DNA from: Streptomyces tendae
GTDB taxonomy: Bacteria; Actinomycetota; Actinomycetes; Streptomycetales; Streptomycetaceae
NCBI RefSeq assembly: GCF_008632955.1
Contig: NZ_CP043960.1
Span: forward strand, 124,001-188,000
Length of the DNA stretch: 64,000 nucleotides
Direction: 5' to 3'
The first letter of the stretch is position 1; each line of letters opens with the position of its first letter. Below, piece by piece: positions 43,312-52,642 of the stretch. Both the position numbers and the translations under genes were made by a program. A model generated the notes under the pieces. That model had not been told where the DNA came from, did no database searches, and worked only from the letters and a program-made list of their open reading frames with translations.

Positions 43312-46300
43312 ATGCCCAAGCCACCGCTGACCCGACCGTCCTGGTGGGACGCCGACATCGCGCGCGACATCCTCAAGGAGCGCGTGGCCACCCTCGCCGG
43401 CCTCGGCGGTCTGCAGGTGCGGCTGTCGGGAGAGCCTCTGCTGCGCCACGACGGCGCGCGCGGCCTGCTGCAGTCCATCCGGCTGCGCGTGAGCGGTCCC
43501 AAGAGCGCTCCCGCCCACCCGCGCGTCACCAGGGCCCGCGTCACCACCGTCGGGGGCACCCCCGTCCCGTGCCAGATCCTGCCTGGACCAGGGGGCGACA
43601 CCCGCCTCCTGGTTCCGGAGGTGGAAGCCCCGACCCCGTTGCTCATCGAGCTGCCGGACCTCGAAGAAGGCACACCCATCCCCTTCGAGGCGCGCCCGCA
43701 GCGCCACTGGACCCTGCACCTCGTGCAGCACTCCCATCTCGACATCGGCTACACCGACCCGCAAGGCAGGGTCATGGCCGAGAGCCGCGCCTACCTCGAC
43801 TCACTCCTCGAACTGTGCGACGACACCGACGACTGGCCGGAGCCCGCTCGGTTCCGATGGGCGGTCGAAGGGTTCCACTCCTTCCAGGACTGGCAGGCCA
43901 ACCGTCCCCGCCGACAAGTCGAGAAACTCCTCGACCGGGTCCGCGAGGGGCGCGTCGAACTCACCGCCATGCCCTTCAACCTCCACACCGAGACCTGCTC
44001 CACCGACGAGCTCCACGAACTCCTGCGCCCAGTCACCGAGTTGCGAGACCGCCACGGCATCGACATCACCACCGCCATGCAGACGGACGTGCCCGGCCAG
44101 GTGGTCGGCCTCCCCGACGTCCTCACGGACAACGGCATCCGCTACCTGTCCGTCGCGCACAACTGGGCCGGCCGCGCCGTGCCCCATCTCGTCGGCGGAG
44201 AGCACCTGCCCCGCCTCTTCCGCTGGCAGACCCCGAGCGGCAACAGCGTCCTCGTCTGGAGGACGGACACCCCGCACGGCCTGGCCTACATGGAGGGATC
44301 GATCCTCGGCTTCGACGAGTCCTACGACCACGTCGACGACCTCCTGCCCGCCTACCTCAGCGCCCTGGCCCAGTTCCCCTACCCCCACCAGGGGCGCGGG
44401 ATCCCAGGCTTCCCCGCCATCGACCTTCCCGGCACGGCCGACCCGTATCCGTGGGACGTGCTGCACCTTCGAGTGCTGGGCAAGTTCGCGGACAACGGCC
44501 CGCCGCGCCGCATCATCTCCGACACCGTCCGCCGCTGGAACGAGCAGTGGGCCTACCCGCAGCTGCGCACCTCCCGCAACCAGGACTTCTTCGAGGACGC
44601 CGAGAAGCGTGTGGGGGACCGTCTGGAGACCTACCGGGGTGACTGGAGCGACTGGTGGGTCGACGGAGTCGGCGCCGGCGCCGTCCCGCTGGCCGCCACC
44701 CGACGCGGACAGGCGGCCCTCGCCGAGGCCCAGACCATCGCCGGGTACGCCCATCTGATGGGCGTACCCGGCAGCACGGCCGTCACCCACGGCGCACCGG
44801 GCGTCTACCGGTCCGCCTCCCTGTTCAACGAGCACACCTGGGGCGCGGGCGACCCCTGGACCCACGGCGACCACGGTCACGGATCCGGCGACAAGCAGTG
44901 GCACTGGAAGTACTCCCAGGCCATGCGCGCCCACGACGACGCCGAGACACTCCTCGACGCCGCCTCCGCACTCCTCGGTGAGGCGTTCACCCCCGCAGCC
45001 GACGCGGCGGCCTCCTTCTACACCGTGAACACCTGCAGTTGGCCCCGGACGGAGACCGCCCGGCTCTTCCTGCCCGAGAGCACCGTCGCACTGGACGACG
45101 CAGTCCAGGTCCTCGACGCGCGCACCGGCGCACCCCTGCCCTTCGTGGAGGAGGCCCAGAGCAACGACCGTCACCGCGCGGCCGGACGGTTCCTGCACGT
45201 GCCCGTCGCGGACGTACCAGCCTGTGGAGCCGTACGCCTGGACATCGTCCCGGCCGTCGAGCACGCGGCTGCGGTCGACGAAGACCCCGGCCTGCCCGGC
45301 GACCCCACCGTCCTGGAGAACGACCACCTGCGCGTGACCGTCGACCTGCGCGAGGCGTCCATCTCCTCGATCGTCGACAAGGCCACCGGCCGGGAGATGG
45401 TGCGCCAGGACGCCACGGTCGGCTTCAACGGCTACGTGTACGACGAGTACGCCACAGCCGGAGCGTTCAACCACCAGTCCAGCAAGACCGTGGCCGACGA
45501 CTCGATGCACCTGCTCGCCTCCCGCAGTACCGCACCCCCCGCGGCACTCGTCGACCGCCGCACGGACGCCACCGGGCAGACCATCGTCTACGAATGCGCC
45601 CCGGCCGGTACCCGTCGGCTGCGGGTACGGGTCCACCTCCCGCACCACGCCGCACGCATCGACATAGAGAACCGCATCGACAAGGACGCCACCCTCACGA
45701 AGGAGAGCGCCTTCTTCGCCTTCCCCTTCGCCCTCGACAACCCCGTCGTCCACACGGAGGCCACAGGCGGCGTCCTGGGCACCGACCGTGAGACCGTGCC
45801 AGGCTCCGCGACCCACATGCGTGCCATCCGCCGCTGGATCAGCCTGAGCGACGGCCGCCGCCACGCCGCACTCGCGACAGCCGACGCCCCGCTCGTCCAG
45901 CTCGGCGGGATCGCGATCCCCTACGTGCCCTACCCCCAGTCACTGCCCCAGGAGGAGCCGGCCACCGTCTTCTCCTGGGTGCACAACAACATCTGGGACA
46001 CCAACTTTCCCGCCCAGCAGGCGTTCGACCACGTCTTCCGCTACAGCATCGGCTTCGGCACCACCGGCGAGGTCCCCACGGCCGACGCGGACGAACTCGC
46101 CATGCGCGTCGCGGCCGTCAGCAGCCACCCCCTGGTCCCGGTCCGTGCCCGGGCCGAAGACTCGTCCGAACCACCGGCCCGGACACAGTTCCTGACCCTG
46201 GACGACTCCCGCGTACGCCTCGTCGGCATCACCGTCCCTGGTGACGGCAGCCTCCTGGTGCGCGTGCAGTCGCTGGCCGACACCCCCGTCACCTGCCGCC

Positions 46301-46500
46301 TGCGCACCCCCTTCGCCGTCACGTGCGCCGAACGCACCAACTACCTGGGCCTGGAGCCGCGCAACATCAGCCCGGACCCGGACCGCGCCATCCCGATCGA
46401 CGTACCGCCGCTCGGAACGGCAGCCGTGGTCCTTCACCTCGACGCCGCCACAGCGCATGGGGCGGAGGTGCAGCCGAGCCCGACGGACGACAGACGATGA
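43312..46500 (+). CDS. GH38 alpha-mannosidase
   Basis: 1062 residues, no signal peptide, cytoplasmic. The zinc site HSHLDIGYTD (His140, His142, Asp144) and the nucleophile Asp259 in AMQTDVPGQ are those of glycoside hydrolase family 38. Beta-sandwich domains follow from about residue 560 (WPRTETARLFLPEST; SISSIVDKATGREMV; RLRVRVHLPHHAARIDIENRIDKDA). It releases mannose from non-reducing ends of imported alpha-mannosides. Last gene of the rightward operon, 41 bp after the GH76 gene. Confidence 0.92.
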   Translation: MPKPPLTRPSWWDADIARDILKERVATLAGLGGLQVRLSGEPLLRHDGARGLLQSIRLRVSGPKSAPAHPRVTRARVTTVGGTPVPCQILPGPGGDTRLLVPEVEAPTPLLIELPDLEEGTPIPFEARPQRHWTLHLVQHSHLDIGYTDPQGRVMAESRAYLDSLLELCDDTDDWPEPARFRWAVEGFHSFQDWQANRPRRQVEKLLDRVREGRVELTAMPFNLHTETCSTDELHELLRPVTELRDRHGIDITTAMQTDVPGQVVGLPDVLTDNGIRYLSVAHNWAGRAVPHLVGGEHLPRLFRWQTPSGNSVLVWRTDTPHGLAYMEGSILGFDESYDHVDDLLPAYLSALAQFPYPHQGRGIPGFPAIDLPGTADPYPWDVLHLRVLGKFADNGPPRRIISDTVRRWNEQWAYPQLRTSRNQDFFEDAEKRVGDRLETYRGDWSDWWVDGVGAGAVPLAATRRGQAALAEAQTIAGYAHLMGVPGSTAVTHGAPGVYRSASLFNEHTWGAGDPWTHGDHGHGSGDKQWHWKYSQAMRAHDDAETLLDAASALLGEAFTPAADAAASFYTVNTCSWPRTETARLFLPESTVALDDAVQVLDARTGAPLPFVEEAQSNDRHRAAGRFLHVPVADVPACGAVRLDIVPAVEHAAAVDEDPGLPGDPTVLENDHLRVTVDLREASISSIVDKATGREMVRQDATVGFNGYVYDEYATAGAFNHQSSKTVADDSMHLLASRSTAPPAALVDRRTDATGQTIVYECAPAGTRRLRVRVHLPHHAARIDIENRIDKDATLTKESAFFAFPFALDNPVVHTEATGGVLGTDRETVPGSATHMRAIRRWISLSDGRRHAALATADAPLVQLGGIAIPYVPYPQSLPQEEPATVFSWVHNNIWDTNFPAQQAFDHVFRYSIGFGTTGEVPTADADELAMRVAAVSSHPLVPVRARAEDSSEPPARTQFLTLDDSRVRLVGITVPGDGSLLVRVQSLADTPVTCRLRTPFAVTCAERTNYLGLEPRNISPDPDRAIPIDVPPLGTAAVVLHLDAATAHGAEVQPSPTDDRR

Positions 46501-47051
46501 TCAGGAGCGGGTCAGACGAAGCGAGGTCGGCGTCTGTCCTACCTCCGACAGACGGAGTGTCCTGGAAGAGACGGGCGCCAGGACGAAGCCGCGTCCTCAC
46601 CGTCCCAACCGACCGTTTTCACGTCGATGGGACGTCCGGGAGGTAGCGGGCACGAAGACGTGTGAAGGCAGTGGGAGCGGGGCGGCATGGGAGCAATTCC
46701 TTGGTCCGCTGAGCGCACTCGACGGCACTCGCCTCGCTGGTGTCGCACTCCAGGTCGTAATCGCCGTGACTGTGCACCAGTCCATACTGGTGCACAGCAA
46801 GGCCGGCAGGGCGGTCGCCGCGGGCTTGCTCATGACGGGCCAGTTCCTCCAGTCCATCCATACAGTCCGGTTCTGACACCGCGAAATTCCAAGCCTGCTA
46901 CGAACCATGTCCTGAGCCGAGGCACGATGGTTGCCGCATGAGCAGGCTTGTTGTCACCGTGGCCGTGGTTGGTGGGCGTTGTGGCCAGTCGAGCGGTGTC
47001 GCGGGTTGAGGCGGCAGGGGACTGTCGGTGGCTGGTGGCAGGATCACCGGC
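46501..47051. other. Intergenic, one possible small gene
   Basis: About 550 bp after the mannan operon. The only protein-like frame is the minus-strand ORF at 46619-46861. Confidence 0.4.
46619..46861 (-). CDS. Possible small hypothetical protein
   Basis: 80 residues from ATG 46861 (MDGLEELARHEQARGD, VHQYGLVHSHGDYDLECDTSEASAVECAQRT). Composition is protein-like and third positions are moderately GC-rich, but there is no clear ribosome site and the C-terminus turns basic. May be a fragment. Confidence 0.3.
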   Translation of the reverse strand: MDGLEELARHEQARGDRPAGLAVHQYGLVHSHGDYDLECDTSEASAVECAQRTKELLPCRPAPTAFTRLRARYLPDVPST

Positions 47052-48128
47052 ATGGTTTTCGTACGTACTACTCCCCCGCGGCCCGTCCAGGTGACCGCGG
47101 TCTTCCCCGAGCTGGCCCCGTTGGCGCGTCCTGCCATTCGGTTGCATCCACGTCCGGGCTCGCCTTCGGTCAGGGACAGCTCGGTCGGCGGGCCGTTGCT
47201 GTGGCCGGCAGGGGAGCCGTGGCCGCACTGCGAGGACGTGCATCTGCACGTGGACACTGGATTCCGTGAGTCACTGACCGAAGTGCGGCTCCAGAGACGG
47301 CTGCAGTCCGGGTGGCGCCCTGGTGACCGGCCTCCCGCGTACACGGCCGAGGAGGCAGCGCTCAAAGAACGCGCTGCCGCACAGCTCGCTGAACGGCTCG
47401 ACGCCGGCCCTCCCTGGCCCGCCGAATGCCCGGTCCCGCTGTTGCCCGTGGCTCAGCTGTTCCTGCGTGACATACCCCTGTTGCGGCCGCCCGGGCAGGC
47501 CGATCTGCTTCAGGTTCTGTGGTGCCCGTACGAACACGAACCGGACTGCAAGCCGGCGACTGCGGTGTTCTGGCGGTCGGCCGCGGAGGTCGGCGACATC
47601 CTCGCCATACCGCCGGAACCATACGAGGCGGACTATCCGGGTTATGTGCCAGAGCCGTGCGTGCTGGCGCCAGAAACGATCACCGAGTACCCCAACAGCC
47701 TGGACCTGAGCCCGGAGCTGCAGCGGATGCTGGAGGACTGGAACAGGTGGCAGGCGGCCGGTGCCTGCGTGGACAGCTCCTACGCGCAGTATCCGCGCGA
47801 GTTCTACTCCCTTCATCTGGGCAACGCACCAGGCTGGAAGGTCGGCGGCTGGCCCCCTTGGGGCCGCACCGACCCCTACCCCCGTCACTGCGCTGCGTGC
47901 GGGGAGCAGATGGTCCCACTGCTGACGATTGCTTCCCGGGAGTGGGACGGCGGTGAAGGTCGCAGCTGGGCACCGCAGGAAGAGCAGGCTACCGCCCTAG
48001 ACGGCTCTCGTGGCCGGGGCCAGTACCCCTCGCAGCCGACGAGGGTAGAAGTAGGCAGCACGGACAACATGCAGATCTACGTCTGCCCGACCGCCCCCGA
48101 ACATCCACACACAGACCTGATCCAATGA
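47052..48128 (+). CDS. DUF1963-like hypothetical protein
   Basis: 358 residues, soluble. It has the layout of DUF1963/YwqG-type proteins: IRLHPRPG and GGPLLWPAGEPWPHC early, PLLPVAQLFLRDIPLL and DLLQVLWCPYEHEP in the middle, and PGWKVGGWPPWGRTDPYPRHCAACGEQMVPLLTIAS late, with a CxxC-like pair. The role of the family is unknown. Starts at ATG 47052. Stands alone. Confidence 0.7.
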   Translation: MVFVRTTPPRPVQVTAVFPELAPLARPAIRLHPRPGSPSVRDSSVGGPLLWPAGEPWPHCEDVHLHVDTGFRESLTEVRLQRRLQSGWRPGDRPPAYTAEEAALKERAAAQLAERLDAGPPWPAECPVPLLPVAQLFLRDIPLLRPPGQADLLQVLWCPYEHEPDCKPATAVFWRSAAEVGDILAIPPEPYEADYPGYVPEPCVLAPETITEYPNSLDLSPELQRMLEDWNRWQAAGACVDSSYAQYPREFYSLHLGNAPGWKVGGWPPWGRTDPYPRHCAACGEQMVPLLTIASREWDGGEGRSWAPQEEQATALDGSRGRGQYPSQPTRVEVGSTDNMQIYVCPTAPEHPHTDLIQ

Positions 48129-49046
48129 ACTGTCGGCCTGTCGCACACCCTCCTGGAATGCTGCCGAGTCAGGGCGTGTGACGAACCGCTTGCCTCACCG
48201 GTGACAACCAGACTGCTTCGGCCGGTCGAAACCGCAGGTCGACGGAGGCCGAGGGTTGCAAGCGACCCGCCACCGCCCGCGCCAGGGACCGGCGCTGGTC
48301 AAGCCTGCAACTCGTGGGCAAGTCCTGCGTACTGGGCTTGCCCACACCCCGACCATGAGGACCAGGGCCCCGACCACCCCCCGACGGTGCGAGGCGGTCA
48401 GCTTCCCCAGCTACGAAGGACGGATGCCCATGCTCCTGGCCGTTGTCGGTGGCGGGTCAGGCACGGCCGGTGCGGCTTGGACCCGGCGGAACCGGGCCCG
48501 GTGCTTCGCCAAGGAGCCGTCCCTGGCCGTCCTGGACGACCTGCCCGAGCACGCGCGCGAGATGGTGCGCGACGCCCTGGACATAGCCGGCCGCGACCCG
48601 TGGTCGTCCGCCAGACGCCTGTACGACATCGACATCATTTCGCTTGGCTGACCCATCTCCGAGCGAAAGTGGGGCGGGTACGCAACTCGCCGCAGTGCCG
48701 GCCGAGTAGGGACAGCACAGCGCGGTGAGGGAGTGCCGACTCTCGAGCAAACATGGATTGACGGCCTTTGAGGAATTCCGCCCGACGTTCTCTCGCGCTG
48801 CGATGTCGGCTTCATGTCAGCGAGGGCGTGTCAGTCGGGGTTGAGCGGGAGAGCTGTGTCCTTGCTGGTCGTCGGATCGGGGCCGGGTGTGGCACTGATA
48901 CGGCGGTGGTACTTCGCGGCCGGTCAGCTGCCCTAGGGTGGGATACCCGCAGCTGGCTCAGTGCCACACGAAGACGGCACATCGCACTCGATTCTCCGCC
49001 CAGACACGACAGACAGGTTCGGTTCACCTCTTTTCGTTAGCCGTTG
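48129..49046. other. Intergenic with one small remnant
   Basis: Over 900 bp with no intact gene. One recognisable piece is at 48485-48651; the remaining 395 bp before the SGNH gene show nothing. Confidence 0.4.
48485..48651 (+). pseudogene. RelE/ParE-like toxin relative with internal deletion
   Basis: Reads NRARCFAKEPSLAVLDDLPEHAREMVRDALDIAGRDPW and then jumps to ARRLYDIDIISLG and a stop. Related Streptomyces proteins, as I recall them, have about 30 residues between these blocks. The start is also unclear. Confidence 0.35.
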
Positions 49047-50309
49047 TCACTGCCCCAGGGCGGCCAGGTCGATGGCGTCGGCCATGGCCCGGTATCCGGC
49101 GGGGTTGGGGTGGATGTTGTCGCCTATGTGCAGGTCTTCCCTGATGCTGCCGGTGCCGTCGGGGTCCAGGGCGCACGCGAAGTCGACGACGGTGTCGTAC
49201 TCGCCGCTGGTTCTCATCCACTGATTGACCCGGGCGCGGATCACCTCGCCCGCGGCGGACCAGCCGGCCGCGCCCCGGTAGGGGGTGAGTGTGGCGCCGA
49301 CGGCCCTGACTTGGCGGGCGTGGGCGGCGCGGATGAGTCTGCGGTGCCCGTCGATCAGCTGCTGCGCAGTGACCGGCGTGGCCTCATGGCCGGTGCCGGG
49401 CACCGGGTCGTCGGTCTGCTGGATGTCGTTGACGCCCATCAGGACGATCACCGTGCCGATGTGGGGTTGGTCGAGGACGTCCCGCGTGAAACGCGCGATA
49501 CCGGCGTCACCGCCGAGGGCCGAGTCGGTCAGCAGCTTGTTGGAGCCGATGCCGGCGTTCAGGACCGGGCGGGGTCGGCCGGCGGCGAGGAAGCGTTCGG
49601 CGAGGACGTCGGGGTAGCGGTCGTCGCCGTCGATGGTCGCACCGTACCCGTCGGTGAGGGAGTCGCCGAAGGTGACAACCGCGCGGGGCAGGCGGTGCTT
49701 GCCAGAGGTCTCGACGCCTTCGAGGTAGTACCAGGATCCGTAGGCGGGCTGGACCGTGTCGGTGTAGGCGGTGGCAGACGGGTCTCTGTGGTGGTCACCG
49801 GCTGCTCGGTAGGTGGTGGTCAGGGACATCTGGTGGTAGGTGGCCGGGCCGGTGGGTTCTTTGAAGTAGAGGCTGATGGTGAGGTGTTCGAGCGGTTCGG
49901 TGGGCAGGGTGACCGGGTCGCTGACGGCGTGTCCCTTTGCGAGGATGGTGGTGGAGGGGGAACCGGCGAAGCGCAGTGTGCGCATGGTGTCCGGGTGTAC
50001 GGCTGCGCAGGCGGCGGTGCGGCCGATGGTGGCGCCGGTGAGGTGCAGGGGTGTGCGGCCGTAGGCGTTGGACAGCCGAATCCTGACCTGGCTGCCACCG
50101 CAGTGGAGGCGGACGACCTGCCGGAGGGACTGGTCGGTGAAGCCCTGCTCGGCCCACGTCTCGAACCACGGCGCGGCGGAGGGCCGCATGACCGGCGTGG
50201 TCCACGCGCCGTGCCAGACGGCGGGGCCGGACGCCGGGAACACGGCCTCGGCGGCAGGGGCGGGCGTGGCGTGTGTGAGCACAGGCGGGCTGGACTGGGG
50301 TGAACTCAT
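49047..50309 (-). CDS. SGNH/GDSL-family esterase
   Basis: 420 residues. The four SGNH blocks are in order: VTFGDSLTDGYG with catalytic Ser, NAGIGSNKLL with Gly, VLMGVNDI with Asn, and DNIHPNPAGY with Asp-x-x-His. An N-terminal beta domain of about 190 residues (WFETWAEQGFTDQSLRQVVRLHCGG, IRLSNAYGRTPLHLTGATIG) precedes it. Ester hydrolysis of a carbohydrate- or lipid-linked acyl group is expected. No obvious signal peptide (MSSPQSSPPVLTHATPAP), although relatives are often secreted. A terminator at 50364-50404 separates it from the upstream gene. Confidence 0.85.
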   Translation of the reverse strand: MSSPQSSPPVLTHATPAPAAEAVFPASGPAVWHGAWTTPVMRPSAAPWFETWAEQGFTDQSLRQVVRLHCGGSQVRIRLSNAYGRTPLHLTGATIGRTAACAAVHPDTMRTLRFAGSPSTTILAKGHAVSDPVTLPTEPLEHLTISLYFKEPTGPATYHQMSLTTTYRAAGDHHRDPSATAYTDTVQPAYGSWYYLEGVETSGKHRLPRAVVTFGDSLTDGYGATIDGDDRYPDVLAERFLAAGRPRPVLNAGIGSNKLLTDSALGGDAGIARFTRDVLDQPHIGTVIVLMGVNDIQQTDDPVPGTGHEATPVTAQQLIDGHRRLIRAAHARQVRAVGATLTPYRGAAGWSAAGEVIRARVNQWMRTSGEYDTVVDFACALDPDGTGSIREDLHIGDNIHPNPAGYRAMADAIDLAALGQ

Positions 50310-50363
50310 GTCTGGACGCTCTTCTTTCCGGGCTGGCCAGGGGAGGTGGGGCAGAGGCGGGGG

Positions 50364-50404
50364 CGGGCCCGGCGGCGATCGGCCTTGGCGCCGTGCCGGG
50401 CCCG
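50364..50404 (-). terminator. 10-bp hairpin after the CMD gene
   Basis: CGGGCCCGGC (50364-50373) pairs with GCCGGGCCCG (50395-50404), 19 bp past the stop of the leftward CMD-family gene and before the SGNH gene. Confidence 0.7.
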
Positions 50405-50422
50405 CGAGGGCTGGGCCCAGGG

Positions 50423-50938
50423 CTAGTCGGTGGTGGACGTGCGCCACTGCTCGGCCATGGAGACCCCGGGCAGTGGCTTGCCGATCAGGGCGAGGGGGAT
50501 GAAGAAGTTGACCTGCCCGATCACCATGGCGAGGGTGGCCAGCGCGGTGGCGTCGTAGTGCTCGGCCGCCCGCGCGTACAGGGCGTCCGGGACCCGCTGG
50601 CCGTGCCCGCCGGGCGTGAGGACGGCTTCCACCAGCTCCAGTGCCACCCGCTCGGCCGGGGTGAAGTACGGGGCGTCCTTCCAGGAGGCGACGGAGGTGA
50701 TCTTCTCCTCCGGTACTCCCGCCCGGCGCGCATTGGCGGTGTGCATCACCGTCAGGTAGGTGTTCTCGACGAGCTGCCCGGCGCGCAGGTGGACCAGGGT
50801 GACGGTGCTCCGGGGGACCGCCCCGTTACCGATGATTTTGAACAGGGCGGTGCTTACGTCGCCGAGTTCGGGGACCAGCTGCTGTGGGTCGGAGAACCGG
50901 GAGGTGAGGGTGGCGAGGCCGTTGGTCATCGTGTCCAT
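50423..50938 (-). CDS. Carboxymuconolactone-decarboxylase-family protein, partner of ECF41 sigma factor
   Basis: 171 residues with an AhpD-like fold: VTLVHLRAGQLVENTYLTVMHTANARRAG followed by SWKDAPYFTPAERVALELVEAVL and a C-terminal helix (LATLAMVIGQVNFFIPLALIG). The redox CxxC normally found before the MHT is replaced by ENTYL, so peroxidase-type chemistry is unlikely. ECF41 sigma factors are known to be linked to, and to control, a carboxymuconolactone decarboxylase, oxidoreductase or epimerase gene; here the sigma gene is immediately upstream and an ECF41-type promoter lies at 51004-51030. ATG 50938. Confidence 0.84.
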   Translation of the reverse strand: MDTMTNGLATLTSRFSDPQQLVPELGDVSTALFKIIGNGAVPRSTVTLVHLRAGQLVENTYLTVMHTANARRAGVPEEKITSVASWKDAPYFTPAERVALELVEAVLTPGGHGQRVPDALYARAAEHYDATALATLAMVIGQVNFFIPLALIGKPLPGVSMAEQWRTSTTD

Positions 50939-51003
50939 GGAGAGTGTCCCTTCGTCGGCGCGGGCTGTTCGCCCGCCGGCTTGATCGGCTCGTTCACTGC
51001 ACT

Positions 51004-51030
51004 GACGACGCACGTGCGGCGAAGGTGACC
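51004..51030 (-). promoter_or_regulatory. ECF41-type promoter of the CMD gene
   Basis: On the minus strand GGTCACC (51030-51024) is followed after 16 bp by CGTC (51007-51004), close to the published ECF41 consensus TGTCACA-N16-CGTC as I recall it. It lies 66 bp before the CMD start. Confidence 0.65.
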
Positions 51031-51092
51031 GGCCAGCGCAAGATTCTTCGGCCGGTTTCGAGGCCGGTTGTGGCGTGCGCGTGAACGACAAA

Positions 51093-51133
51093 GGCCCCCG
51101 CCGCGAGGACGCACGGTCATCGGGGCGGGGGCC
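51093..51133 (-). terminator. 10-bp hairpin after the ECF41 gene
   Basis: GGCCCCCGCC (51093-51102) pairs perfectly with GGCGGGGGCC (51124-51133), 16 bp after the sigma-factor stop. It would separate the sigma gene from the downstream CMD promoter. Confidence 0.75.
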
Positions 51134-51148
51134 GGCAGCCGAAGGAGG

Positions 51149-52048
51149 TCAGTCCTCGGCGGACGCGAGGTCGAGCCGGGCCAACCGTACGGGGTCGGAC
51201 AAAATGTCGATCGCGGCGATCCTGCCACCGGTAACGGTGAAGCTCATGACGGACAGCGGCTGCCCGTCCAGGGTGTTCACCAGGCCGGCGAAGCCGTTGA
51301 CCAGGGCCGGGCGGGTGGTGGCGGCGGTGGCCATCCGCCGGAAGGTGTCGAGCTGCCCGGCCACCGCAGCGGCACCTCGGATTGTCCGCAGCCCACCGGT
51401 GAGTGTTCCGCCGTCCGCGCGCAGCACCACGTCCGGGTCGAGAAGAGCCAGCAGCGCGTCGAAGTCGCCGCCGCGGGCGGCGGTCAGGAACGCGTCCACC
51501 ACACGCCGCCCGGTGGACCGGTCCGGATCCGGCGGCGGCGTCGCGCCGCGGACCCGCAGCCGGGCCCGACTGGCCAGCTTCTTGGCCGTCGCGGGTGTGC
51601 GGTCGACGATCGGCGCGATCTCCTCGAACGACAGCCCGAACAGGTCGTGCAGCACGAACGCCAACCGCTCCGCCGGACTGAGCGACTCCAGCACCACCAG
51701 CAGAGCCAGCCCCAGTGAGTCCGCCAGCAACGCCTGCTGCTCAGGGTCGCCCCCACCCACACCGTCGCGGCTGATCACCGGATCGGGCAGCCGCTGCTCC
51801 AACGGCTCCTCGCTGCGCCGCTTCCGCGCACGGAGCATGTCCAGACACACACGACCGACCACAGTCGTCAGCCAACCGCCCAGATTGTCGATCCGGCGGT
51901 CATCGGAACCCGACAACCGCAGCCATGTCTCCTGGATCGCATCGTCCGCCTCAGCCAGGGAACCAAGCATGCGATACGCCACCGCACGAAGATGTGGCCG
52001 GTGCTCTTCGAACCGCACGGCCAGAAATTCAGGTGGATTCACGATCAC
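51149..52048 (-). CDS. ECF41-type RNA polymerase sigma factor with SnoaL-like extension
   Basis: 299 residues from GTG 52048, which has GAAGAAGGG upstream; an ATG at 52114 lacks one. Sigma region 2 (HRPHLRAVAYRMLGSLAEADDAIQETWLRL), region 4 (LSPAERLAFVLHDLFGLSFEEIAPIVDRTPATAKKLASRARLRV) and a C-terminal NTF2/SnoaL domain (VVDAFLTAARGGDFDALLALLDPDVVL) that in this group replaces an anti-sigma factor and modulates activity. It should transcribe the CMD gene. The stimulus is unknown. Confidence 0.9.
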   Translation of the reverse strand: MIVNPPEFLAVRFEEHRPHLRAVAYRMLGSLAEADDAIQETWLRLSGSDDRRIDNLGGWLTTVVGRVCLDMLRARKRRSEEPLEQRLPDPVISRDGVGGGDPEQQALLADSLGLALLVVLESLSPAERLAFVLHDLFGLSFEEIAPIVDRTPATAKKLASRARLRVRGATPPPDPDRSTGRRVVDAFLTAARGGDFDALLALLDPDVVLRADGGTLTGGLRTIRGAAAVAGQLDTFRRMATAATTRPALVNGFAGLVNTLDGQPLSVMSFTVTGGRIAAIDILSDPVRLARLDLASAED

Positions 52049-52241
52049 AAGCCCTTCTTCGACGGCATCGATTCCCTGACGTACCGCACCCCCGAAAGGT
52101 GACGCTGCACCCACCGGTCTCGTTGCCCGGCAACACCGGAGGAAGCAGAGGGTCTACTCCTGTCTACTCCTGGCGACAGGCAGCACGATGCCTGGACCGC
52201 GAACCGTGTGCCGTAGTAACGGTGCTGCCGGTGCTTGCAGG

Positions 52242-52640
52242 TCAGGGGGCGAAGGCTCTGAGGGTCGCGTCGACGAGCGAGTCAGCGTATGCGGGGGTCA
52301 GCGGGCCGCTGCGGTGCAGCCACCGCTGGAAGAGTGGCGCGTAGAGCAGTTCGAGGACGAGGTCGAGGTCGGCCTGGGGGTCGAGCTGGCCGGCTTTCTG
52401 GGCGCTGCGCAGGCGCTTCTTCTTCGCCTCGTCCAGCGGCTGAGCCAGTTTCTCGCGGCACTCGGCCGCCAGTGTGGGGTCGTTGGTGAGCTCGGTGCTG
52501 ACAGCGCGGATCAGCTTGTCGAAGGACGGGTCGGCGAACTCCTCGACCGTGGCGCGCATGACGAGCACCAGGTCGGCTCGGAGGTCACCGGTGTCGGGCA
52601 GGGTGACCGACTGCCCGTCGGCGTCCTCACTGAGGGCGAG
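52242..52640 (-). pseudogene. TetR-family regulator without its DNA-binding domain
   Basis: The sequence starts abruptly at LLALSEDADGQSVTLPDTGDLRADLVLVMRATVEEF and continues through a TetR_C-type ligand domain (CREKLAQPLDEAKKKRLRSAQKAGQLDPQADLDLVLELLYAPLFQRWL) to a stop at 52242. The helix-turn-helix half is missing. The break falls at the same point as the break of the SDR gene on the other strand. Confidence 0.75.
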
Positions 52641-52642
52641 AA

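Noticed and set aside
43801..45864. 687-codon minus-strand open frame
   Set aside because: It lies wholly antisense to the GH38 gene and is a codon-bias shadow.
49044..50303. 419-codon plus-strand open frame
   Set aside because: It is antisense to the SGNH esterase, whose catalytic blocks are unmistakable.
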